Positions 1 through 7,115 of a DNA stretch of 49,076 nucleotides are shown here, in pieces. This DNA comes from Alphaproteobacteria bacterium. Its GTDB lineage: Bacteria; Pseudomonadota; Alphaproteobacteria; Rhizobiales; Xanthobacteraceae. A model generated the notes under the pieces. That model was not told the origin of the DNA, searched no databases, and worked only from the letters and a program-made list of their open reading frames with translations. The position numbers and the translations under genes are program-made. Numbering within the stretch: the first letter of the stretch is position 1; the number at the start of each line of letters is the position of its first letter. The stretch spans positions 1 to 49,076 of the forward strand of contig VAZV01000187.1 of NCBI GenBank assembly GCA_005884765.1, read 5' to 3'.

Positions 1-38
1 AACGGCGTTCATCACGCCCGTCCACAGCCCTGTTGCCC

Positions 39-130
39 TGGTCGCCATCGACCGGAACAGGTGGTCGTCATCGATCGGAAATGGTGGTCGCCATCAATCG
101 GATTCACTGGTCGCCATGCCCCGGAGCGCG
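39..130. repeat. Four tandem 23-bp repeats, probable IS21-family end remnant
   Basis: Four consecutive degenerate 23-bp units begin at 39, 62, 85 and 108. Each starts TGGTCG(C/T)CAT and carries a CGGA core about 14 bases in. Multiple terminal repeats with the TGGTC...CGGAA pattern are, from memory, typical of the ends of IS21-like elements in rhizobia. No istA or istB coding sequence is visible inside the window, so the element, if present, lies mostly to the left of position 1. The periodicity is seen directly; the family assignment is inferred. Confidence 0.55.
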
Positions 131-663
131 CACCTGATTGGCTTTGAACACCCTTATATTGCGGACGAGTTAGCTCGACTAACTGCCCCCAAAGGGTCGA
201 AACGACAAATTGCCAAAGCATCGCGATTTGAGCCCAAATGGCGCTACGTATCTCTCTGCTTGAGCAGCATCCGCTTCATGAGCAAAAAGAGATACGGAGC
301 CCAATCCAACGCGCACAAAAGCCGGATGAAGAGGTATCAGGTCCGCACCTCCAAAATGGGAGGCCTGTTCGGGTTACTCAATCAGCCTCAAGGGATTCCA
401 CTATCCAGTCTGCCACCTCCGAAGCCGAAAACAGCTTCCGATCCCAATGCTCTAGTTCCCTTTGGATTATTGAGTGGGCTTCTGCCCTTTCTCGATGAGG
501 GGGACAAAAAGAAGTAACGGGCGCGCCAGCTTCCGGCTGTTCGCCTTCCGCAGCGGCGGAACTACATGCTGGGGCGTGTGGTGTCAAGTATATAATCCCC
601 ATCGCGCTGATAACAGCTTCCGGTAGCCTTAACACCCGCAAGGGATCGTAAAGGTGTAACGGC
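131..663. other. Region between IS-like repeats and comEC; no convincing gene
   Basis: An open frame runs from 116 to 517 on the plus strand (133 codons). Its composition is less GC-rich than the neighbouring genes, it begins inside the repeat array, and I do not recognise the product. A later ATG at 293 would give a Lys/Arg-rich protein ending in a proline-rich and leucine-rich tail. I would not call it a gene without homologues. A TATAAT hexamer at 591-596 could be the -10 element of the comEC promoter, but I see no good -35 partner. Confidence 0.3.
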
Positions 664-2940
664 ATGGCCGAGCGGGAGGGGGCGCCACATCGCGCCCAAG
701 GCATCGCCGGCACCTGGCCGCCGCGCGGCGCCACGCAGGCCGGTCCGTTTGCGCCATCAGGCTTTCGGGCCTGGTCGTCGTTCGTCGAAACCTTGCGTGA
801 ATGGGTTCGTGCCGAAGCCGGCGCCGGGCGGCTGTTGCCGTGGGTACCCGTCGCCTTCGGCACCGGGATCGCCTTCTATTTTGCAGCGGATCACGAGCCG
901 GTGCTCACCGTTGCCGCGGCCGCCGCGGTTGCGTTCTGTGCGGCTGCCGTTTTTCTTCGGCGGCACAAGCTATTCCCGGTCGCGATCATGATCGCCGCGG
1001 TCGCCGCCGGGTTTGCGGTGGCGACCTTGAGAACCGCGCGTCTTGCGCACGCCGTGCTGGCAAGACCGGCTTATTCGGTCACGCTGTCGGGCTTCGTCGA
1101 GACACGGGATGTCCGCGAGCGCACCGATCGCTTTGTTCTGCGGGTCGCAGAGATGGAAAGCCCCCGCGGGCAGATCAAGCTCGATCGCGTCCGGCTATCG
1201 GTCAGGAAAGGCACGGCGCCGGAGGTCGGCAGCTTCGTCGAATTGAAAGCGCGATTGCAGCCGCCGCTCGCGCCATTGCGGCCCGGCAGCTACGATTTCT
1301 CTCGCGACATCTATTTTCAAGGCATCGGGGCGTCCGGTTTCGCCATGGGCGCAATCAAAACCGTTGAGCCGCCGGTGAGCGGCGGCCTCGCCTTGCGCTA
1401 TGCGGCCTTCATGCAAGGCTTGCGCGACGCGATCGATGCGCGGATACGAACGACGCTCGAGGGCGACAAGCGCGCCATCGCAACGGCGCTGTTGACCGGA
1501 CGGCGCGACGCCATCACCGAGCCGGTCAACGACGCGATGTTCATCTCCGGCCTCGGCCACGTGCTGTCGATCTCCGGCTACCACATGGCGGTGGTTGCCG
1601 GCGTCGTGTTCTTCGTCGTCCGCGCGCTGCTGGCGCTGGTCCCCGGCCTGACCATCAGCGCGCCGATCAAGAAATGGTCCGCGGCGGCGGCGCTGGCCGC
1701 AGCCACTTTCTATCTGTTGCTGTCGGGCGCCGAAGTCGCGACCCAACGCTCGTACTTCATGACCGCCGTGGTCTTGATCGCCGTGATGGTCGACCGCCGC
1801 GCCATCACGTTCCGCACGTTGGCGGTCGCGGCGCTGATCGTGCTGGCGATCGCGCCGGAAGCGCTGGTGCATCCGAGCTTCCAGATGTCGTTTGCGGCAA
1901 CGCTCGGGCTTGTCGCGCTGGTACAGATCGGCATGCCGCGCCTGTTTGCCACGCCCGATAGCTCGGCGGGCGCGCGTGTGGCTCTGTGGGGCGGTCGGGA
2001 AATAGTGACGCTGGTTTTGGCATCGCTGGTCGCGGGGCTTGCGACCACGCCGTACGCCGCCTTTCACTTCCACCGCGTCACGCCTTACGGCGTGCTCGCC
2101 AACCTCGCGGCGATGCCGGTGGTCTCGGCGCTGGTGATGCCGGCGGGGCTGCTTGGTCTTGCCGCAATGCCGTTCGGCTTCGACGGCTTCTTCTGGTGGC
2201 TGATGGGGCTCGGCATCGACTGGATGATCGCGGTCACGCGATGGGTCGCGGCACTGCCGGGAGCCATCGGGCGGATGGCTGCGTTCGGAATTGGGCCATT
2301 GATCGCAGCGAGCATTGGCATCATCCTGATGGGATTGTTGCGCACGCCGCTGCGCTGGTCGGGTGCTGCCGTGCTGGCACTCTCGGTGATCTGGGTGCTC
2401 GTTGTGCCGCAGCCCGATATCCTGATCTCTGGCGACGGCCGCAACGTCGCCGTCCGCGGCGCGGACGGACGGCTGCATTTGATGCGGACGGCCAAGGATG
2501 CGTTTCTCATGAAAGAGTGGCTCGCAGCCGACGCCGATCCGCGGGTTGCCTCCGATCCCACGCTGTCAGAGGGTGTCTCGTGTGACGATACCGGCTGCGT
2601 GGTTGCGATGGCCGATGCCACGCTCGCCGCGCTGGCGCTGCGGCCGGAGGCCTTGGCGGACGATTGCGAGCGCGCGGCGTTGCTGGTGACGACGAGGCAG
2701 GCACCGCGCACTTGCGCCTCCGCGGTGATCGATCGGAGCCGCTTGCAACGACAAGGTGCGATGGCGCTGCGACGGACCGGCGGCGGATTTGCAATGGATG
2801 CGGCCAAGCCGAGAGGGCTTGATCGGCCGTGGTCGCCGGCGATGGCTGGCGACACCGAAGCCGAATCGATCCTCAGGCCAACATCCTCCGTCCCGCGCGA
2901 CGCCACGCCGGCGGAAACCGATTTGCAGGCCGATGACTGA
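664..2940 (+). CDS. comEC: ComEC/Rec2 family inner-membrane DNA uptake channel
   Basis: The 758-residue product is a polytopic membrane protein of the ComEC/Rec2 family, which forms the channel that carries single-stranded transforming DNA across the inner membrane. An N-terminal DUF4131-like part (about residues 70-240) is followed by the Competence domain (about 270-570), with the family signature GLGHVLSISGYHMA near residue 296 and many hydrophobic helices. The C-terminal 150 residues contain no metallo-beta-lactamase DxHxxH motif. The protein is therefore the shorter type without an intact nuclease-like domain. The ATG at 664 is preceded by AAGGTG. The next gene on the other strand is hypothetical and lexA lies 1.3 kb away; comEC next to lexA is a common Rhizobiales arrangement. 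Confidence 0.9.
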   Translation: MAEREGAPHRAQGIAGTWPPRGATQAGPFAPSGFRAWSSFVETLREWVRAEAGAGRLLPWVPVAFGTGIAFYFAADHEPVLTVAAAAAVAFCAAAVFLRRHKLFPVAIMIAAVAAGFAVATLRTARLAHAVLARPAYSVTLSGFVETRDVRERTDRFVLRVAEMESPRGQIKLDRVRLSVRKGTAPEVGSFVELKARLQPPLAPLRPGSYDFSRDIYFQGIGASGFAMGAIKTVEPPVSGGLALRYAAFMQGLRDAIDARIRTTLEGDKRAIATALLTGRRDAITEPVNDAMFISGLGHVLSISGYHMAVVAGVVFFVVRALLALVPGLTISAPIKKWSAAAALAAATFYLLLSGAEVATQRSYFMTAVVLIAVMVDRRAITFRTLAVAALIVLAIAPEALVHPSFQMSFAATLGLVALVQIGMPRLFATPDSSAGARVALWGGREIVTLVLASLVAGLATTPYAAFHFHRVTPYGVLANLAAMPVVSALVMPAGLLGLAAMPFGFDGFFWWLMGLGIDWMIAVTRWVAALPGAIGRMAAFGIGPLIAASIGIILMGLLRTPLRWSGAAVLALSVIWVLVVPQPDILISGDGRNVAVRGADGRLHLMRTAKDAFLMKEWLAADADPRVASDPTLSEGVSCDDTGCVVAMADATLAALALRPEALADDCERAALLVTTRQAPRTCASAVIDRSRLQRQGAMALRRTGGGFAMDAAKPRGLDRPWSPAMAGDTEAESILRPTSSVPRDATPAETDLQADD

Positions 2941-3016
2941 CACGGCACCACCTGGGGCTGGGGCGGGATGACTTCCTTCGAAGCGTCATCCCGCTCCAGG
3001 CCGCCGTGCGATCGAA

Positions 3017-3442
3017 TCAGTCGACGGAGAGCGACGTCGTCGGTGCGCGCGTCTCCGCGGTGGGCTGTGCTTTGTCGGCGACCCTATTGGTCACCGGCAA
3101 TTGCAGCACGGTTGCGCGCTGTCCTTCGCAAAGCTGGGTTACCAGCACATAGCTGCCATCGGGAAACTCGATGGCGTCATGGTGCCGATCCCGAACCTGC
3201 GGGTCGATCTTGCCGAATTTTCCCACCCGGGAATTGATGGTCTTGGTCCAGATCCAGCGGTTGTCGTATTTGACGTTCTCGGTGAACGCCAGTTCCGTTC
3301 CGGGAAGCATGCAGACGGCGACGCCAGGATCGCGCTCACTTGCGAAACCGCGCGTCGACGTTCCACGGAAGGTGGTGGTCACCAACGTTTCCCCAACCTC
3401 AGCAGGGCGGGAAGCCACAGCGTGCAGACTATAGTCACACAT
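3017..3442 (-). CDS. Conserved hypothetical protein
   Basis: The 141-residue product starts MCDYSLHAVASRPA and has no signal peptide or membrane segment. It looks like a soluble beta-rich protein with three cysteines (residues 2, about 44 and about 105). I recognise the type as a conserved hypothetical of Bradyrhizobium and relatives but know no function. Two thirds of the protein is well-structured sequence; the last 25 residues are Thr/Ala-rich. It is convergent with comEC, with 76 bp between the stop codons, and is transcribed away from the 320-bp gap upstream. Confidence 0.7.
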   Translation of the reverse strand: MCDYSLHAVASRPAEVGETLVTTTFRGTSTRGFASERDPGVAVCMLPGTELAFTENVKYDNRWIWTKTINSRVGKFGKIDPQVRDRHHDAIEFPDGSYVLVTQLCEGQRATVLQLPVTNRVADKAQPTAETRAPTTSLSVD

Positions 3443-3762
3443 CGGATTGCTCCTCGTTCGAGATAGCCAACCCGTGCCTCTGCTTTTTCCTAACGCATTA
3501 TCTTCCGCGCAAACGCTTCGTATCTGTCGCGATCGATCATGCTACGGGAGGCGCGGGCCTCTGTCCTTTTATAAGTGGACAACAACGAAGAGGTTCGATC
3601 CGCTTGTGGGCATTTCTAGGACTCGGCACCGGCGCACCCGATCACAAATCCGTTGGCGGCGTTCGGCCGAAGTCGAACACGCCGCAAAAAGCCCCGGCCT
3701 GCCTGCGCCAAGGCCCTGCCTGCGCCAGGGCTCTCTGGCGTCACTGGGGGATAAGATAAGCT
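3443..3762. other. Intergenic stretch without a recognisable gene
   Basis: Several open frames cross this stretch but none has a plausible start, product or composition. It contains the short direct repeat GCCTGCCTGCGCCA(A/G)GG in two copies near 3698 and 3713. The promoter of the minus-strand hypothetical gene ending at 3442 should lie within its left part. Confidence 0.4.
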
Positions 3763-3969
3763 TCAGCGGCCCGCAGGCGCCGAATAACCACTGTAATGCC
3801 AGCCGGGCTGCGCCGGCGAGGTGGCCGCGTCATGGGCGTTGCGGAATCGCTCGGCCGAAATCGCGCGCTCGACCTTGCGGGCGTGGTGATGTTGCGCAGC
3901 CGCGGCCGCTTGTACTGTCGAAGCGGCCATCAATGCCGCGCCGAGCGCCGTTGAGATGATCTTTCGCAT
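3763..3969 (-). CDS. Small exported protein, His/Ala-rich
   Basis: The 68-residue product begins MRKIISTALGAALMA, a typical Sec signal peptide with likely cleavage after the AAAAA stretch near residue 25. A QHHHARK histidine cluster and a Pro/Ser/Gly-rich tail follow. An upstream in-frame ATG at 4029 exists, but the start at 3969 is preferred: it has the Shine-Dalgarno sequence GAGGAG eight bases upstream and gives a proper signal peptide at the N-terminus. The function is unknown; small exported proteins of this kind are frequent in Bradyrhizobium. The leader carries a strong hairpin that overlaps the ribosome-binding site. Confidence 0.6.
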   Translation of the reverse strand: MRKIISTALGAALMAASTVQAAAAAQHHHARKVERAISAERFRNAHDAATSPAQPGWHYSGYSAPAGR

Positions 3970-3977
3970 GGATGTCT

Positions 3978-4033
3978 CCTCGTGTTGCTTGCAAGACGCA
4001 AAGCGCTTGTGCTTTGCGTCTTGCCTCACGAGG
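3978..4033 (-). promoter_or_regulatory. Large leader hairpin overlapping the Shine-Dalgarno site
   Basis: A perfect 14-bp inverted repeat (arms 3991-4004 and 4011-4024, 6-nt loop) is enclosed by an outer 7-bp pair (CCTCGTG at 3978-3984 with CACGAGG at 4027-4033). On the minus-strand transcript the 3' outer arm is CACGAGG, which shares bases with the GAGGAG Shine-Dalgarno sequence of the small exported protein starting at 3969. The structure could therefore control translation. It has no U-run, so it does not look like an intrinsic terminator. Pairing is seen directly; the role is inferred. Confidence 0.5.
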
Positions 4034-4176
4034 ACGTAGCGTTACGATCCTGGTTTGATAATCGTCGCGAGAGGCGAAGGACTATCAACCAGGAGCGGAT
4101 AATCCTTTGCGTCGGGGGCCTCGATTGGTGGCCCAGGGCTCGGGGAGATTCCGGCGCTCAGCCGGGATCGGCCGCC

Positions 4177-4200
4177 GCCCTCGGGACGACCCCCGAGGGC
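4177..4200 (-). terminator. Hairpin downstream of lexA
   Basis: A perfect 9-bp stem, GCCCTCGGG with CCCGAGGGC around a 6-nt loop, lies 17 bp beyond the lexA stop codon. No T-run follows on the minus strand, so it may only stabilise the 3' end or act with Rho. Confidence 0.4.
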
Positions 4201-4216
4201 GCATCAGGTGGCGTGA

Positions 4217-4915
4217 TCAGTACTTCCGGTACAGCCCGATCAGCTTGCCCTGAATCTTGACCCGGTTCGGCGGCAGGATGCGGACCTCGTAGGAGGTGTT
4301 GGCCGGCTCCAGCGCGATCGAGGCGCCGCGGCGGCGGAAGCGTTTGAGCGTCGCTTCCTCCTCGTCGATCAGCGCCACCACGATGTCGCCGGTCTCCGCG
4401 GTCTCGTTGCGCTGGATCAACGCCATGTCGCCGTCGAGGATGCCGGCATCGACCATCGAATCGCCGCGCACTTCGAGCGCGTAGTGCTCGCCGGAGCCGA
4501 GCATGTCGGGCGGCACGCTGATGGTGTGGCTGCGGGTCTGCAACGCCTCGATCGGCGTGCCCGCGGCGATGCGGCCCATCACCGGCACGGCAACCGGACG
4601 TTCGCCATCGTCAGTGCTCCCGCCGCGCACCTTGCCGAGATTGCCTTCGATGACGCTGGGCGTGAAGCCGCGGCGGCTGCTGCCGCTGCCGGCGGCGGAA
4701 ACCTCGGGCAGCTTGATCACCTCGATGGCGCGTGCGCGATTGGGCAGGCGGCGAATGAAGCCGCGCTCCTCCAGCGCCGTGATGAGGCGGTGAATGCCCG
4801 ACTTTGAGCGGAGGTCCAGCGCATCCTTCATCTCGTCGAAGGAGGGCGGCACACCGGCCTCTTTCAGCCGTTCATTGATGAAACGCAGTAGTTCATACTG
4901 TTTGCGCGTGAGCAT
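4217..4915 (-). CDS. lexA: SOS response repressor LexA
   Basis: The 232-residue product is LexA, the SOS repressor that cleaves itself when bound to RecA filaments. The N-terminal winged-helix domain (about residues 1-65, [13 protein letters not shown]...) is followed by a linker and the S24 peptidase domain. The Ala-Gly cleavage site lies in [12 protein letters not shown], the catalytic serine in [10 protein letters not shown] and the catalytic lysine in ATLKRF. The length fits alphaproteobacterial LexA, which has a longer linker than the 202-residue E. coli protein. It lies downstream of moeA on the same strand. A GAAC-N7-GAAC operator 230 bp upstream indicates autorepression and a long transcribed leader containing the 14-bp repeats. 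Confidence 0.97.
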   Translation of the reverse strand: MLTRKQYELLRFINERLKEAGVPPSFDEMKDALDLRSKSGIHRLITALEERGFIRRLPNRARAIEVIKLPEVSAAGSGSSRRGFTPSVIEGNLGKVRGGSTDDGERPVAVPVMGRIAAGTPIEALQTRSHTISVPPDMLGSGEHYALEVRGDSMVDAGILDGDMALIQRNETAETGDIVVALIDEEEATLKRFRRRGASIALEPANTSYEVRILPPNRVKIQGKLIGLYRKY

Positions 4916-4947
4916 CTCGAGCAGTCCCCCGGTTTGATAGTGTCGTT

Positions 4948-5062
4948 GATTCCAAAGTCGTTGATTCCAAGGTCACGATTCCAAAGTCACGATTCCAAGG
5001 TCAAGATTCCAAGGTCAAGATTCCAAGGTTCAAGATTCCAAGATCACGAATCCCAAGATCGC
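4948..5062. repeat. 14-bp minisatellite with a GANTC site in each unit, lexA leader
   Basis: Eight tandem units of 14-15 bp, consensus GATTCCAAGGTCAA, begin at 4948, 4963, 4977, 4991, 5005, 5019, 5034 and 5048. The first seven begin GATTC and the last GAATC, so every unit contains GANTC, the target of the alphaproteobacterial cell-cycle methylase CcrM. The array lies between the SOS box and the lexA start codon. Units vary at a few positions (CAAAG or CAAGG, TCAC or TCAA), and two have an extra base. Continuous repeats without unique spacers rule out CRISPR. Confidence 0.9.
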
Positions 5063-5145
5063 GGGAGCAAGGCTCCCATTCGTAGACATCATCAGGCGTC
5101 ACTAGACATCGTGGTCTCGAAACAAATCATGAACGGACACTATAT

Positions 5146-5160
5146 GTTCGATATGTGTTC
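5146..5160 (-). promoter_or_regulatory. LexA operator (SOS box)
   Basis: GTTC-N7-GTTC is present as gttcgatatgtgttc, the alphaproteobacterial SOS box (GAAC-N7-GAAC on the minus strand). It lies 231 bp before the lexA start codon and overlaps an AT-rich stretch that could hold the promoter. The spacing is exact; use as the lexA operator is inferred from position. Confidence 0.8.
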
Positions 5161-5242
5161 CGCAACCACTTAATTTCCCGTGAACGTGGCCGGTTTTGTG
5201 GCAAGGCTCGAACGAGGTCGAACAAGGCTCGCGCGAGCGGCT

Positions 5243-6454
5243 TTACTCGGGCAGCCGCATGATGTCGCAAGGCGAGCCCGCGCTGGCCGCGGGCGCGAAT
5301 GGCGCGCGTACCACAAGTGCCCGTGCCGCAGCGAGATTAGCGAGCAGGGAACTGTCCTGATGATTGACCGGCGTTGCGATCAACGCCCCGTCCGCGCGTT
5401 CCTCAAGCCGGGCTCGTAAGTAATCCTCGCGCTGGTCGTTGGCGGCGACGTCGCGGCCAAGCAGCGCCGTCTCGCGCGCGTGATGAATGACGGCACGGCC
5501 CGAGAGGGCGCGAATCAACGGCACCAGGAACAGGAAGCCGCACACGTAGGACGACACCGGATTGCCGGGCAGGCCGATCACCCGCATGGCGCCCAGCCGG
5601 CCGTGCATCATCGGTTTGCCCGGCCGCATCGCGATCTTCCAGAACGCGATTGCGACGCCCTCCGCCTCCAGCGATGGCTTGACGAGGTCGTGATCACCGA
5701 CCGAGGCGCCGCCGATCGTGACCAGGATGTCGGCGCCGGCATCGCGAGCGCGGCGGATGCCCTCTTTGGTCGCTTCTGCCGTGTCAGCGGCGACGCCCAG
5801 ATCGATGGTCTCAGCGCCCTCGGCGCGGGCCAGCGCCCGCAGCGCGTAACCGTTGGAATAGACGATCTGGCCGGGACTTAAGGGTTCGCCCGGCATCACC
5901 AGTTCGTCGCCGGTCGCCAGGATCGCGACCCTCGGCCTGCGGCGGACCGGAAGTTCCGGATAGTTCATGCCGGCGGCGAGCGACAGATGGCGGTCGGCAA
6001 GGCGGGTTCCCCGGGTCAGCAGGACGTCGCCCTTGTTGAAGTCGACGCCGGCGGGGCGAATGTGACGTCCGCGCACGGCGACTTCCGTGATCGTGATGCT
6101 GGCGCCGTCGGCAAGAGTATCTTCCTGAATCACCACGGCGTCAGTGCCTTGCGGGATAACCCCGCCGGTAAAAATCCGCACCGCTTCGCCCGGACCGACC
6201 GCGCGTTCGAACGGGCGGCCCGCCGCGACCTCGCCGATCACCTTCAACCGCGCCTTGGGGTGCGAAGCATCCATTGCCCGCACGGCGTAGCCGTCCATCG
6301 CCGACATCGCCTGCGGTGGCTGGGTGCGCAAGGAAGCCACATCGCGCGCCAGCACGCGGTGATAGGCGGCATCCAGCGCGACCATTTCTTCCGCTGACGG
6401 TTCGGCGCCCGCGAGAATGGCGGCAAGCGCGTCGGCAACCGGCATCAACGCCAC
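5243..6454 (-). CDS. moeA: Molybdopterin molybdenumtransferase MoeA
   Basis: The 403-residue product is MoeA, which inserts molybdate into adenylated molybdopterin to give active molybdenum cofactor. Typical motifs run in order: AMDGYAVRA (about residue 53), FTGGVIPQGTDAVV (about 95), a GDELV loop, TIGGASVGDHD (about 248), MRPGKP and GLPGNPVS (about 300). The start is GTG at 6454, with AGGAG seven bases upstream. It is the third gene of an apparent minus-strand operon behind the alpha-hydroxy-acid oxidase and HAD genes, 24 bp after the HAD stop codon. moaC, its usual neighbour, is 16.5 kb away. Confidence 0.95.
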   Translation of the reverse strand: MALMPVADALAAILAGAEPSAEEMVALDAAYHRVLARDVASLRTQPPQAMSAMDGYAVRAMDASHPKARLKVIGEVAAGRPFERAVGPGEAVRIFTGGVIPQGTDAVVIQEDTLADGASITITEVAVRGRHIRPAGVDFNKGDVLLTRGTRLADRHLSLAAGMNYPELPVRRRPRVAILATGDELVMPGEPLSPGQIVYSNGYALRALARAEGAETIDLGVAADTAEATKEGIRRARDAGADILVTIGGASVGDHDLVKPSLEAEGVAIAFWKIAMRPGKPMMHGRLGAMRVIGLPGNPVSSYVCGFLFLVPLIRALSGRAVIHHARETALLGRDVAANDQREDYLRARLEERADGALIATPVNHQDSSLLANLAAARALVVRAPFAPAASAGSPCDIMRLPE

Positions 6455-6478
6455 GATGAGACTCCTAAAGCCACCTTC

Positions 6479-7111
6479 CTAAATCCCGAGCGCCTCGAGC
6501 GCAGCCCCGACGTCGGCGGACGATTTGACGTGAACGGCCTTCAGTCCCCGCGCCCGCGCGCCTTGGATGTTCTCGGCGAGATCGTCGAAGAACACAATAC
6601 GCTGCGCGGGAACGCCGATCGCGTTCACCACATGATCATAGGCTGCCGCGTCCGGTTTCCGAAGCCCGATCGAGGACGACAGAAAGATTTCGCGAAAATG
6701 GCCGAGCACGCCGGCATAGCTTTGCGAGAAATGCTCGGCGTGGGCGCCGTTGGTATTGGAGAAGGCGTAAAGCGGCAAGCGTTGCGCGGCGCGTTTGAGC
6801 AGCGGCGCGATGCCCGGCATTTCGCCGGCGAAGATCCTATTCCATCCTTCCAGAAACTGGGCGTCCGATATTTCGATCTCGAGCAAACAGCGCAGCGCGG
6901 CGAAAAATTCGGTATCGCTGATCTCGCCCCTCTCATGGCGCTGATAGAATTCGTCGCGCCAGGAAAATCGACCCGCGAGATGCGCCGGCTCGCAGCCCGC
7001 GTGACCGGCCCAGCAGGCGACGACCTGGCTGAAATCGATATCGAGCACCACGCGGCCGAGATCGAACAACAGCGCGTCGGCAGCGCCGGGGGAGAGCAGG
7101 GGACCGGTCAT
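6479..7111 (-). CDS. HAD-superfamily hydrolase, subfamily IA
   Basis: The 210-residue product is a haloacid-dehalogenase-type phosphatase. Motif I is LLFDLGRVVLDID, in which the usual second aspartate (DxD) is replaced by glycine (D-L-G), as in the YihX/epoxide-hydrolase-N-terminal-like branch. Motif II is FSNTNGAH, motif III is GLRKPD, and motif IV is FFDDLAENI. The ATG at 7111 gives a start just after the stop of the upstream oxidase gene, so the two are probably translationally coupled. The substrate is unknown; small sugar phosphates or alpha-glucose-1-phosphate are possible for this branch. Confidence 0.85.
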   Translation of the reverse strand: MTGPLLSPGAADALLFDLGRVVLDIDFSQVVACWAGHAGCEPAHLAGRFSWRDEFYQRHERGEISDTEFFAALRCLLEIEISDAQFLEGWNRIFAGEMPGIAPLLKRAAQRLPLYAFSNTNGAHAEHFSQSYAGVLGHFREIFLSSSIGLRKPDAAAYDHVVNAIGVPAQRIVFFDDLAENIQGARARGLKAVHVKSSADVGAALEALGI

Positions 7112-7115
7112 TGCC

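Noticed and set aside
1195..2478. Long minus-strand open frame opposite comEC (427 codons)
   Set aside because: The translation is Arg/His/Gln-rich without any fold pattern; it is a shadow of high-GC coding DNA.
3340..3959. Overlapping plus-strand open frames between the hypothetical gene and the small exported gene
   Set aside because: They overlap both minus-strand genes, lack starts with ribosome-binding sites and have Arg/Pro-rich translations.
3991..4024. Rho-independent terminator or ROSE-type thermosensor
   Set aside because: There is no T-run on either side, and the 14-bp GC-rich stem is too stable and lacks the anti-Shine-Dalgarno pattern of ROSE elements; kept instead as a leader hairpin.
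4948..5062. CRISPR array
   Set aside because: Units are continuous and 14 bp long, with no spacers and no cas genes nearby.
4934..5173. Open frame opposite lexA's leader with repeated SRFQ-like residues
   Set aside because: It is only a translation of the 14-bp minisatellite, on the strand opposite to lexA transcription, with no ribosome-binding site.
5210..5223. GAAC-N6-GAAC as a second SOS box
   Set aside because: The spacing is 6 instead of 7, and the site lies close to the moeA end, farther from lexA.
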